Part shown: one piece after another, positions 15,670 to 23,750 of the stretch
Layout: each line of letters begins with the position of its first letter
How positions within the stretch are numbered: the stretch's first letter is position 1
Assembly: GCA_029225165.1 (NCBI GenBank)
Contig: JAQXVY010000025.1
Span: 1-35,993 of the forward strand
Direction of reading: 5' to 3'
Origin: Oscillospiraceae bacterium
GTDB lineage: Bacteria > Bacillota > Clostridia > Oscillospirales > Acutalibacteraceae
DNA length: 35,993 bases
Notes under the pieces: generated by a model
Database searches by the model: none
What the model was told of the DNA's origin: nothing
What the model saw: only the letters and a program-made list of their open reading frames with translations
Program-made: the position numbers and the translations under genes

Positions 15670-16872
15670 TTATTGTGCCGGTTCAGTAGTTGAGGTTTCC
15701 TCCGGTTCCTCCCAGAACATATCAGGGTCATACTTATCGACTACGGAAGAATTAACCTCGCACTTAAGTGCCTTTGCCTCTTTGTTGATATAGTCGCCAA
15801 ACTCGTCCTTCTTCATATTCTGAAGAACACTCTTTCTTGTTGAGTCGTCCTTTGTGAGATATTCCTTTTCGCCGTCCTTTGCGTTAAGCTTTTGAACAAC
15901 ATAAACAGTTTTGGAATCCTTCTCACCGATGGTAACAGCCTTTGCCTCACCGGTCTTAAGCTTAACAAGCTCTTTGGCAACATCTTCGCCGATATTTGAT
16001 GCGTCTAAACTGTCTTTATCAAGGAGTTCGCAACCCTTTTGCACTGTGTCGGAAGCCTTAGCGTCACTCTTTATAGACTTTAAGTACTTTTCGCACTGGT
16101 CGTCAATAGCACTTCCGCCGTTTATTGCCTTCACATAGCTGTCAGCCTGATTTGTAAGGCTCTTCTGCTTCTTTGAGCTGTAAGCCTTTGTTGTCTGCTG
16201 ACCTGCATCATCAGTTGTCTGCTCATACAGAGGAATTGTGAAGTATGTGTAATATGTGTAGTTGTCGTCAAAATACTTCTTTAGTTCATTGTCGGAAACT
16301 TCCTTTTCGCCGTCCTTGTCATAAAGAAGGTCGAAAAGCTTTTGCTGTTTTGCCGGTGTAACATACTGGAGCTCGCAGTAGCTGTCCTGAGAAATTCCGT
16401 ATGGTTCAAGGAGCTCCTGTTCAGGAGTTGTGCCGTAACCCATCTGGCTGTAATAGCTGTACATATAGCCAAGCTCCCAGTCCTGAGTTGCCTGGTCTTT
16501 GTAAGAAGCCTCGTCAACAGTAGCATTTCTCTCATCAACAGCCTTGTCAATGAACAGGGACTGTCTTACTGTAAGGTCTGCCTTTTCCTTAATCCAGTCG
16601 GATGCAACAGCCTCTTTGCCGTCGTCGTCCTTAATCTTAAGATCCAAAAAGCTTTCATTCTCTTTGTAGCCGTCGGCTTTTTCGGCAAAAGTTTTTGCCT
16701 GATTGTAGGCATTGTACATAGCATAGATATACACACCTATTGCCTTTTCATTATCGCCGTCTTTGTAAGCCCACTCAGCTTTTGTGCTTATTGGAGTACA
16801 GGCTGCTGCTGAAATCATCAATGCTCCTGCAACTGTACCTGCCATAACTTTTTTAATGTTCTTAAACTTCAT
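15670..16872 (-). CDS. PrsA/SurA-like exported foldase lipoprotein
   Basis: This 400-residue exported protein has a signal peptide and likely lipobox SAAAC (Cys25). The N-terminal part (about 30-200) has the helical chaperone pattern of SurA_N/PrsA proteins. The middle (about 205-345) resembles a degenerate parvulin domain (VSDNELKKYFDDNYTYYTYF, LVKLKTGEAKAVTIGEKDS). It is followed by a Lys/Glu-rich helix and an acidic Thr/Pro tail. The family helps exported proteins fold on the outer face of the membrane; peptidyl-prolyl isomerase activity is uncertain because the parvulin motifs are weak. The ATG at 16872 (MKFKNIKKVM) has GCAGGT about 8 nt upstream; the frame is open to 16905 without family sequence. 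It lies after mfd, as in several Firmicutes. Confidence 0.8.
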   Translation of the reverse strand: MKFKNIKKVMAGTVAGALMISAAACTPISTKAEWAYKDGDNEKAIGVYIYAMYNAYNQAKTFAEKADGYKENESFLDLKIKDDDGKEAVASDWIKEKADLTVRQSLFIDKAVDERNATVDEASYKDQATQDWELGYMYSYYSQMGYGTTPEQELLEPYGISQDSYCELQYVTPAKQQKLFDLLYDKDGEKEVSDNELKKYFDDNYTYYTYFTIPLYEQTTDDAGQQTTKAYSSKKQKSLTNQADSYVKAINGGSAIDDQCEKYLKSIKSDAKASDTVQKGCELLDKDSLDASNIGEDVAKELVKLKTGEAKAVTIGEKDSKTVYVVQKLNAKDGEKEYLTKDDSTRKSVLQNMKKDEFGDYINKEAKALKCEVNSSVVDKYDPDMFWEEPEETSTTEPAQ

Positions 16873-17035
16873 TTCATTATACCTGCCTTTAGGATAATAT
16901 AACATAAGATGTATTATACATTATCTTTCACAAAAAGTCCATAAAAATAACGAAAATTTAAAAATTTAGTCGTTTTTATCGTGAAAAACATCAATATTTA
17001 TGCAAAAATTCCTATAAATAGGGGGAAATATATAC

Positions 17036-20000
17036 TTATTCTTCCCTGAATAATTCTATTAAAGCATTAAGTGCTTTATCTTTTTTGCCAAAGGATAGTG
17101 TAATATAAGGGTTTTGGCTTGGGGTTAATACTGCCTTTCCTTTAGCATTGCCTATTAAATCGTAAATATCGGGATTGTTCAAATTGTCAAAACAAAGGAG
17201 TATGGTATTTTCGTTTTGCTTTATCTCCTTTATTCCGTAATGGTTTGCACGGTTTCTGATTAGGGCAATATCACAAAGTCCTATAACAACCTCAGGCATA
17301 TCTCCGTAACGGTCGCAAAGCTCATCCACCACATCATCGTAGTCCTGACTGCTTTTAATATCTGCAATTCTTTTGTAAGCGTCAAGACGCAGGGAAAGGC
17401 TTTCGATATAGCTTTCGGGAATATGTGCGTCCATTTGAATATCAACAGTACATTCGTTGATAGAGGAAGTGCTTTTTTCACCTTTCTCCTCCTTAACAGC
17501 CTCGTCAAGGAGCTTTAGGTACATATCGTAACCCACATCCTCCATATGACCGTGCTGTTGACCGCTGAGGATATTTCCTGCACCTCTAAGCTCCAAATCC
17601 CTCATAGCAATCTTAAAGCCACTGCCAAACTCGGTAAACTCACGAATTGCATTAAGCCTTTTTTGGCTTATATCGGAAAGCACCTTGTGAGGGTTAAATG
17701 TGAAGTAGGCATAGGCTCTGCGAGGACTTCTGCCAACTCTTCCCCTAAGCTGGTGAAGCTGTGAAAGTCCCATATTATCAGCATTTTCTATTATAAGGGT
17801 ATTTGCGTTTGGCAGGTCAACACCTGTTTCAATTATGGTGGTGCATACAAGCACATTAATCTCCTGATTAATCATTTTTGCCCAGATGTCGGAAAGCTCA
17901 TTTTCTGACATTTTGCCGTGACCTACCGCTATTTTAGCCTCGGGAATTGCCTCTGAAAGTGCAACCGCCTTGGCACTTATTGACTCAACATTGTTGTGCA
18001 GGTAGAAAACCTGACCGCCTCTGCGAAGCTCCCTGCGGATAGCCTCGTGGATAACAGCAGGGTCGTATTCAAGGACATAAGTTTGAACAGGCTGACGGTT
18101 TGTAGGAGCTTCCTCCAAAACAGACATATCACGAATACCGCTCATAGCCATATTTAGAGTTCTTGGAATCGGTGTAGCGGAAAGTGTGAGGACATCAACA
18201 TTTTTGCAGACCTCCTTAAATCTTTCCTTGTGGGCAACACCGAACCTTTGCTCCTCGTCAATTATGGCAAGACCTAAATCACGAAAAACTACATCCTTTT
18301 GTACAAGTCTGTGAGTACCCACAACAATATCAATTTCCCCACGCTTTAGCTTTTCCAGTATCTCCTTTTGCTGTTTTTGAGTCCTAAATCGGCTCAACAG
18401 CTCTATCCTTACAGGATAATCGTCAAATCTGTTGAGAATTGACTGGTAATGTTGCCACGCAAGAATTGTTGTTGGACAAAGTATTGCACACTGCTTGCTG
18501 TCGCAAACGCACTTAAATGCCGCCCTTAGGGCAACCTCGGTTTTGCCAAAGCCAACATCACCGCAGAGCAGTCTGTCCATCGGTGCAAGTCTTTCCATAT
18601 CACCCTTGATTTCGTCTGCACATCTCAACTGGTCGGGGGTTTCGTCATACATAAACTTTGCCTCAAAATCCCTTTGCCACTCACCGTCGGGAGAAAATGC
18701 ATAGCCCTTTGCCTGCATACGCTCTGTATATAGCTTTGAAAGCTCCTTTGCCATATCCTTTACGGCTGTTCGCACTCTTGACTTTGTCCTTTGCCAGTCT
18801 GAACTGCCAAGTCGTGACAGCTTTACACGGTCGTTTTCACGAGGGCCGATATACTTTGCCACCAAATCAAGCTGTGTAACGGGAACATAAAGGACATCAC
18901 CCTTTGCGTAGGTGATTTTTATGTAGTCCTTTTTCACACCCTGTACATCCAGCTTGTGAATACCGCTGAAAACACCTATACCGTGGGTGGAGTGAACAAC
19001 ATAATCCCCCTTGCTAAGCTCTGCAAGGGAATAAATCTCCTTGCCCTGTTTTTTACTTTTCACCTTTCTATTTGGCTTTGTCATAGTTTGACCGTAGGTG
19101 ATTAGATGAAAGTCGGTTTGGAGTAGCTCAAAACCGCCGGACAACGCACCGGCAATAACATAAATATTACCCTGTTGTGCAGTACTAAGGTCGTTTACAA
19201 ACTTTGCCCTAAAGCCCTTTTCGTTAAGCTCCAATGCAAGATTTTTCGCCGATTTTTCAGTACCTGCCAATATAACAACTGTTGTTCTCTCGTTGTAAAA
19301 ACCGCTTAAATCCTCACAAAGAACGGAAACAGCACCGTTCCACAGGGGAAGTTGTTTTATGTTAAAGGTTACTATGTCGCTTAAGGGCAAATCAAAATGA
19401 CCTGAGGTAAAGTTATCCAAAAATACTGTATGCCTGTGATTAATCTCCTCAATAAACTCCTTGTAGCTCATTGAGAATTTATCAAGACCCTTGCAAAGAA
19501 TACCCTGACTGAAAAACTCCGTCATATCCTCTTTGTACTGAAATTCTGCTCCCTTTACCCTTTCGCCAACACGAGTATGCTCGCTGATAAAAATAAAGTC
19601 CTCTTTGTCAAAATAGTCAAACACCGTTTCCGGCTTGTCATAGACAAGTGAGATATATTTGTCAAGATTTGTAAGGTTAACTCCACTTTCTATCGCCTCT
19701 GCATCTCGGTAAAGGATTTCCTTTGCTTTTGCAGTTTTTTCACTTCTAAGGGAATTTGCCTTTTTGATTATCTTTTGTGCAAGGTTATGCTTATCCTCAA
19801 CCAAAAGCTCGTTTGAGGGTGAAAGCATAATCCTTTCCACCTTGTCAAAGCGCCTTTGTGACTCAATGTCAAAGTAGTTGATTGAGTCGATTTCATCACC
19901 CCAAAACTCCACACGGACAGGATATTCGTTGTCGGGTACAAAAAAGTCCAAAATTCCGCCTCTCACGGAAAATTGTCCCGTACCCTCAACCATATCTGTC

Positions 20001-20482
20001 CTTTCGTAGCCAAGAAGAGTTAAAGCGTCAACACATTTTTCAACAGAAATCTGCTGACCTGCCTGAATTTTTAGGGTTGCCTTTTCCAACACTTCCTTTG
20101 GCATTGTATATTGGAGAAGTGCATCAATAGTGCCGATTACAACATCACATTCACCCAAATTAAGTTTTGTCAGCACCTTTAGCCTTTGATGCTCATATTC
20201 CCTTGAAATACCGCTGACCTCTCTGAAATTCATATCTCTGAGGGGATAAACACAAGCCCTTATGCCGAGAGTACAAAGGTCGTTGCAAAGCACCTGAGAT
20301 TCTTTTTCGTCAGAGGCAACACAAAAAGCCCTGACATTATGAAAATGGCAGAGCGTACCTATAATATTAGCTTTAAATTCTGTGTTCAGTCCCGTTACGG
20401 CGACTGCACCCATTATATCCATATAGGAATTTAGCTTTTTGTAGGCTTTTAATTCCGATACAGAATTAAATATAAAATCCAT
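17036..20482 (-). CDS. mfd: Transcription-repair coupling factor Mfd
   Basis: This 1148-residue protein is the full family length. It removes RNA polymerase stalled at DNA lesions and recruits UvrA. Regions in order: UvrB-homology N-terminus (about 1-350); the RNA-polymerase-interacting CarD-like domain (about 489-550; LSKGDYVVHSTHGIGVF); a RecG-like translocase with Walker A CGDVGFGKTEVALR (about 643-656); motif II IIDEEQRFGV (about 740); TLSATPIPRTL; and helicase motif VI QLRGRVGRSPRRAY. A C-terminal TRCF domain (about 985-1100) covers the UvrA-binding surface. The ATG at 20482 has AGGTG 5 nt upstream. It follows pth, as in Bacillus and relatives, but 340 bp of repeat-bearing DNA separates them. 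Confidence 0.97.
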   Translation of the reverse strand: MDFIFNSVSELKAYKKLNSYMDIMGAVAVTGLNTEFKANIIGTLCHFHNVRAFCVASDEKESQVLCNDLCTLGIRACVYPLRDMNFREVSGISREYEHQRLKVLTKLNLGECDVVIGTIDALLQYTMPKEVLEKATLKIQAGQQISVEKCVDALTLLGYERTDMVEGTGQFSVRGGILDFFVPDNEYPVRVEFWGDEIDSINYFDIESQRRFDKVERIMLSPSNELLVEDKHNLAQKIIKKANSLRSEKTAKAKEILYRDAEAIESGVNLTNLDKYISLVYDKPETVFDYFDKEDFIFISEHTRVGERVKGAEFQYKEDMTEFFSQGILCKGLDKFSMSYKEFIEEINHRHTVFLDNFTSGHFDLPLSDIVTFNIKQLPLWNGAVSVLCEDLSGFYNERTTVVILAGTEKSAKNLALELNEKGFRAKFVNDLSTAQQGNIYVIAGALSGGFELLQTDFHLITYGQTMTKPNRKVKSKKQGKEIYSLAELSKGDYVVHSTHGIGVFSGIHKLDVQGVKKDYIKITYAKGDVLYVPVTQLDLVAKYIGPRENDRVKLSRLGSSDWQRTKSRVRTAVKDMAKELSKLYTERMQAKGYAFSPDGEWQRDFEAKFMYDETPDQLRCADEIKGDMERLAPMDRLLCGDVGFGKTEVALRAAFKCVCDSKQCAILCPTTILAWQHYQSILNRFDDYPVRIELLSRFRTQKQQKEILEKLKRGEIDIVVGTHRLVQKDVVFRDLGLAIIDEEQRFGVAHKERFKEVCKNVDVLTLSATPIPRTLNMAMSGIRDMSVLEEAPTNRQPVQTYVLEYDPAVIHEAIRRELRRGGQVFYLHNNVESISAKAVALSEAIPEAKIAVGHGKMSENELSDIWAKMINQEINVLVCTTIIETGVDLPNANTLIIENADNMGLSQLHQLRGRVGRSPRRAYAYFTFNPHKVLSDISQKRLNAIREFTEFGSGFKIAMRDLELRGAGNILSGQQHGHMEDVGYDMYLKLLDEAVKEEKGEKSTSSINECTVDIQMDAHIPESYIESLSLRLDAYKRIADIKSSQDYDDVVDELCDRYGDMPEVVIGLCDIALIRNRANHYGIKEIKQNENTILLCFDNLNNPDIYDLIGNAKGKAVLTPSQNPYITLSFGKKDKALNALIELFREE

Positions 20483-20571
20483 TTTTCACCTGCGTAAATT
20501 TGCAATATTGTCAACTTGGGGTAAGCTCAAGAGTAATATGATTATTCTTTACCCTCAGTATAACACTCCAA

Positions 20572-20812
20572 CCCAGTCATTCAGAGGAAGTGAAACATCT
20601 CTCTCCTGTCATTCTGAGGGAGCAAAGCGACCGAAGAATCTGAAAGGATAGAAGTAGTGCCTAAATCGACACTAATAGGTAATATGAAAGTATGGTTTCA
20701 CTAACAAAATTAGTGGTAAAGGCAGGAGATTCCTCGACAAGCTCGGAATGACAGAGTGGTGGTGTCCTCAAAATTACAGAGAATGAGTGTTTCACTCTCA
20801 CAGAATGACAAC
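20572..20812. repeat. Nested inverted-repeat element between pth and mfd
   Basis: The 340-bp gap 20483-20822 has no gene. It contains three nested inverted pairs. The outer pair is GTCATTC near 20576 with GAATGAC ending 20809, each next to AGTGAAACA / TGTTTCACT. The middle pair is CTGTCATTCTGAG (20606-20618) with CTCGGAATGACAG (20742-20754), each next to a GAATCT-type motif. The inner pair is CACTAAT (20670-20676) with ATTAGTG (20709-20715). The GTCATTCTGAG...GAAGAATCT motif resembles dispersed palindromes I recall from many Firmicutes genomes. It is probably a non-coding palindromic repeat that can form a long hairpin in the pth-mfd transcript. Confidence 0.75.
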
Positions 20813-20822
20813 ATTGTAAAAA

Positions 20823-21419
20823 TTATGAATTAAACAAATTCATTGCCTTGTCAACATTACCCTCTAAAATATAAGGCAATGCCTCACAGCAGTTGTCAGC
20901 CATTTTGTCAATGAGTTTAATTTCGTCATTACTAAATTTTGACAACACCCATTTGGCAAGGTCGTAGTCGGGATGTGGCTTTTTGCCGATACCCACCTTT
21001 ATTCTGGGGAAGGTGTCCTTTCCGCTTAAATATATGATATTTTTCACGCCGTTTTGACCGCCGTCACTGCCCTTTCGGCGTATTCTCATCTTGCCTACAT
21101 CAAGGGATATGTCATCAAATATTAATACCACATTTTCGGCGGGAATTTTGTAGAAATTCATCGCCTCCACAACAGCCTGACCGCTGTTGTTCATATAGGT
21201 CTGGGGTTTCATCAGCAGAACTTTCTTACCGCCTATGGTACATTCCCCCACAAGGGATTTGAATTTTATACGGTTTACATTTGCACCAAACTTTTCCGCA
21301 ACTTTATCAAGGCAGATAAAGCCTGTGTTGTGCCTTGTATTTTCGTACTTTTTGTCCGGATTTCCCAGACCGACAACCATATATTCAACTGAGGAAGAAA
21401 ACTTTTTTTTAGAAAACAT
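20823..21419 (-). CDS. pth: Peptidyl-tRNA hydrolase
   Basis: This 198-residue enzyme recycles tRNA by cleaving peptidyl-tRNA released from stalled ribosomes. Family motifs are VVGLGNPDKKYENTRHNTGF (His30 catalytic), LLMKPQTYMNNSGQAV, LIFDDISLDVGKMRIRRKGS and DGGQNGVKNII. The ATG at 21419 has AGGTGAG just upstream; the frame is open to 21482, but that part runs into a hairpin and a repeat. The conserved core starts at residue 14, so the first 13 residues are a small extension. It lies between prs and mfd as in other Firmicutes, with repeat elements on both sides. Confidence 0.95.
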   Translation of the reverse strand: MFSKKKFSSSVEYMVVGLGNPDKKYENTRHNTGFICLDKVAEKFGANVNRIKFKSLVGECTIGGKKVLLMKPQTYMNNSGQAVVEAMNFYKIPAENVVLIFDDISLDVGKMRIRRKGSDGGQNGVKNIIYLSGKDTFPRIKVGIGKKPHPDYDLAKWVLSKFSNDEIKLIDKMADNCCEALPYILEGNVDKAMNLFNS

Positions 21420-21444
21420 AAACTCACCTATGGCATAAAAATGA

Positions 21445-21465
21445 GGGGCACATTTACAGTGCCCC
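21445..21465 (-). terminator. Hairpin in the pth leader, weak terminator or attenuator
   Basis: GGGGCAC and GTGCCCC form a perfect 7-bp stem with loop ATTTACA. On the minus strand it is followed by TCATTTTTATG, a poor U-tract, 26 nt before the pth start. It may partly end the prs transcript or act as a leader structure. Confidence 0.4.
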
Positions 21466-21473
21466 GAAATTAA

Positions 21474-21646
21474 GGGAAACACTGATTAAATCATTTGCAC
21501 ATATTGCGTAGTCAGATTTTTCGTCAGGTTGGACAAATAAACCAGAGTAATGCTGACGCATTACGAGGATTTTTTGGGCAAGCTGACGGAAAATATGCAA
21601 GCAAGATGTGTAAATAGCGTTTAGCGAGATTTATTCAGTGTTTCCT
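21474..21646. repeat. Long copy of the AGGAAACACTG inverted-repeat (MITE-like) element
   Basis: A segment of about 173 bp begins AGGGAAACACTGATTAAAT and ends ATTTATTCAGTGTTTCCT. The two halves are imperfect inverted copies along most of their length: left TTTTTCGTCAGGTTG against right CAAGCTGACGGAAAA, and the centre GTAATGC-TGAC-GCATTAC. It has no open reading frame. It is inserted between prs and pth, normally close neighbours. The second long copy (35669-35830) shares both ends and an interior stretch around GAGGATTTTTTGGGCA. No clear target duplication is visible. Confidence 0.85.
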
Positions 21647-21657
21647 AAGCTAATTAA

Positions 21658-22617
21658 TTATGCGTTGATTGGAGAAACAGGCTTGTCTGCATAAATTCTT
21701 TCGATAGCCTCTGCAAAAACAGGAGCAACAGGAAGAATTGTAAACTTGTCAAGCATCTTCTCCTCCGGAATAGGCACAGTGTCAAGAAGTACAACTTCCT
21801 TGATTGGGCTTTTCTGGATTCTGTCAATAGCAGGACCTGAAAGTACAGCGTGTGTTGCACAGGCTGTTACATCAATGGCACCGCCCTTTTCGATAATAGC
21901 CTCGGCGGCATTGCAAAGTGTTCCTGCTGTGTCAATCATATCGTCAACAAGGATAACTCTCTTACCCTTTGCCTCACCGATAATGTTCATAACCTCAGAA
22001 ACATTTGCCTTTTGGCGTCTTTTATCAATGATAGCAAGACCGCAGCCGATTTTAGCCGCAAAGTTTCTTGCTCTTGTTACAGAACCAAGGTCAGGGGAAA
22101 CAACTACATAGTCGTCTGCGTGAGTACCCATTTTTTCTCTCATATGTGTTGCAAGGATTGGTGCACCGATGAGATGGTCAACCGGAATGTTAAAGAAGCC
22201 CTGAATCTGGTTGGCGTGAAGATCCATTGTAAGGATTCTGTCAGCACCTGCAGCTGTGATAATGTCTGCACAAAGCTTTGCTGAGATTGGATCTCTTGCC
22301 TTTGCTTTTCTGTCCTGACGAGCATAACCGAAATAAGGCATAACCGCAGTAATTCTGCCGGCAGAAGCTCTCTTCATAGCGTCAATCATAATCAGCATTT
22401 CCATCAGATTGTCGTTTACAGGTGTGCAGGTTGACTGAACAATGTAACAGTCACTTCCTCTTACTGACTCGTTAAGTGAAACTGCAATTTCACCGTCGGA
22501 GAAAGTACAGCAGTTGCTCTTTCCAAGTGGAAGTCCAAGGCAACCGGCAATTCCCTGTGCTACATCCTTGTTGGATGAGCCGGAGAAAATCTTAATGTCT
22601 TTACCATTGAAATTCAT
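21658..22617 (-). CDS. prs: Ribose-phosphate pyrophosphokinase
   Basis: This 319-residue enzyme transfers pyrophosphate from ATP to ribose 5-phosphate to make PRPP for nucleotide, His and Trp synthesis. Conserved elements are IKIFSGSSNKDVA, FSDGEIAVSLNESVRG, PYFGYARQDRKAK, the metal-binding MDLHANQIQGFF, and the PRPP loop RVILVDDMIDTAGT at about 218-231. Length is standard. AAGGGG lies 8 nt before ATG at 22617. It is 59 nt downstream of the glmU-like gene, keeping the glmU-prs-pth order known from Bacillus, with a repeat element placed after it. Confidence 0.97.
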   Translation of the reverse strand: MNFNGKDIKIFSGSSNKDVAQGIAGCLGLPLGKSNCCTFSDGEIAVSLNESVRGSDCYIVQSTCTPVNDNLMEMLIMIDAMKRASAGRITAVMPYFGYARQDRKAKARDPISAKLCADIITAAGADRILTMDLHANQIQGFFNIPVDHLIGAPILATHMREKMGTHADDYVVVSPDLGSVTRARNFAAKIGCGLAIIDKRRQKANVSEVMNIIGEAKGKRVILVDDMIDTAGTLCNAAEAIIEKGGAIDVTACATHAVLSGPAIDRIQKSPIKEVVLLDTVPIPEEKMLDKFTILPVAPVFAEAIERIYADKPVSPINA

Positions 22618-22676
22618 TTTATAAACCCCTTACCTATTTTATTATATAAAAATTTTACCAAAAATTTATATCCTCT

Positions 22677-23432
22677 TTATATGTCTGTATTATACCCCTT
22701 ACTTCTTGCAAGCTCGTTAAGCTCCTCAAGCTGCTGCGGGTCGTTAGCACCAAGTACAGAGTCGGGATTTTCCGCTGTGTAAGCCTCTACCCTTTCTCCC
22801 TTTTCAAGAAGAATTGCAAGTGCATCAGGAAGATAATATTCCTTTGCTTTGTTGTTGCTCTTAATCTCGCCCAGAACAGACAACAGCTTGTCGCAGTTGA
22901 ACCAAAAGCCTCCCGAATTAACTTCCCTTACCTTTAGTTCCTCAGGAGTACCGTCCTTTTGCTCCACAATTTTAAGGAAAGCACCATCCTTGTCACGGAT
23001 AATTCTTCCGTATCCTGTTGGGTCCTCTACCTCTGCGGAAATTACAGTGGCAACACTGCCTGTTTCGGTGTGTAGCTTTAGTGCATTGGAAATAGTTTCA
23101 AAATCCATAAAAGGAGCGTCACCGTTAAGGATAACAACATTGCCGTCGTGTTTTGAAAGGAAATCCTTTGCCATCATCACAGCGTGACCTGTACCAAGGC
23201 GTTCACTTTGATACACAGTTTCCACCTCATATGGAAGTGTAGCAACAAAGTCCTCAATACATTCCTTTTTGTAGCCCTTTACTACGCAGATGTCATCAAT
23301 CCCTGCTTTCTTCACAGATTCGATAACCCACTGAAGTAACGGCTTGTCAAGCACACGAACCAAAGGCTTTGGAAGATCGCTCTTCATTCTCTTGCCTTCA
23401 CCGCCTGCTAAGATAACAGCACAATTATTCAT
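22677..23432 (-). CDS. GlmU-type nucleotidyltransferase, single-domain
   Basis: This 251-residue protein matches the N-terminal uridylyltransferase half of GlmU: CAVILAGGEGKRMKSDLPKP (nucleotide loop), YQSERLGTGHAVM, VILNGDAPFM (metal-binding Asp), and DPTGYGRIIRD with VREVNSGGFWF. It should join UTP (or another NTP) and a sugar 1-phosphate to form a nucleotide sugar, most simply UDP-GlcNAc for peptidoglycan. The left-handed beta-helix acetyltransferase half (about 200 further residues in normal GlmU) is missing. The frame ends cleanly at 22677 with no homologous remnant before prs. The ATG at 23432 follows AGAGGGGTG. GlcN-1-P acetylation must then be done elsewhere, or the substrate differs; so I give no symbol. 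Confidence 0.85.
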   Translation of the reverse strand: MNNCAVILAGGEGKRMKSDLPKPLVRVLDKPLLQWVIESVKKAGIDDICVVKGYKKECIEDFVATLPYEVETVYQSERLGTGHAVMMAKDFLSKHDGNVVILNGDAPFMDFETISNALKLHTETGSVATVISAEVEDPTGYGRIIRDKDGAFLKIVEQKDGTPEELKVREVNSGGFWFNCDKLLSVLGEIKSNNKAKEYYLPDALAILLEKGERVEAYTAENPDSVLGANDPQQLEELNELARSKGYNTDI

Positions 23433-23489
23433 AAATGCACCCCTCTTTTGCACCCTCTTTTTTATCAGGCACATAATAAGACACTATCC

Positions 23490-23517
23490 ATTATCCCACA
23501 ATTCCTCAATTTTTCAA
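23490..23517 (-). promoter_or_regulatory. Promoter of the glmU-like/prs/pth/mfd genes
   Basis: Minus-strand TTGAAA (23517-23512), a 16-nt spacer and GATAAT (23495-23490), about 58 nt before the start at 23432. The divergent gap 23433-23750 (318 bp) holds this promoter, the dikinase promoter at 23632-23640, a tandem decamer repeat, and otherwise AT-rich sequence. Confidence 0.6.
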
Positions 23518-23631
23518 GTGGAAATCTTAAAATAAAAATAATTTTAACATATTACACAATATACAATTGAAAAAAACATTACTTTTTATAAGAAATATTT
23601 TGTAAAAAATGTGGCTATTTTCTAATTTTTT

Positions 23632-23640
23632 TGATATAAT
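23632..23640 (+). promoter_or_regulatory. Extended -10 promoter of pyruvate,phosphate dikinase
   Basis: TGATATAAT gives a perfect -10 hexamer with the TGN extension; no good -35 box lies 16-18 nt upstream, which is usual for extended -10 promoters. Transcription from about 23647 gives a leader of roughly 105 nt with AGGAGG just before the ATG. Confidence 0.65.
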
Positions 23641-23673
23641 GAGTTTTGGGCTAAGGAAGTTTGCAAAGTAAAA

Positions 23674-23703
23674 ACTGCGGATTACTGCGATTTACTGCGA
23701 TTT
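23674..23703 (+). repeat. Three tandem decamers in the dikinase leader
   Basis: ACTGCGGATT is followed by ACTGCGATTT twice, exact 10-bp spacing, lying 30-60 nt downstream of the predicted transcription start. The helical-turn spacing would suit a protein binding site or a short RNA motif; no known site is recognised. Confidence 0.6.
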
Positions 23704-23750
23704 GTACACTTAGCGGTCAACTATTATACTTTTTCAGGAGGATTCAAACT

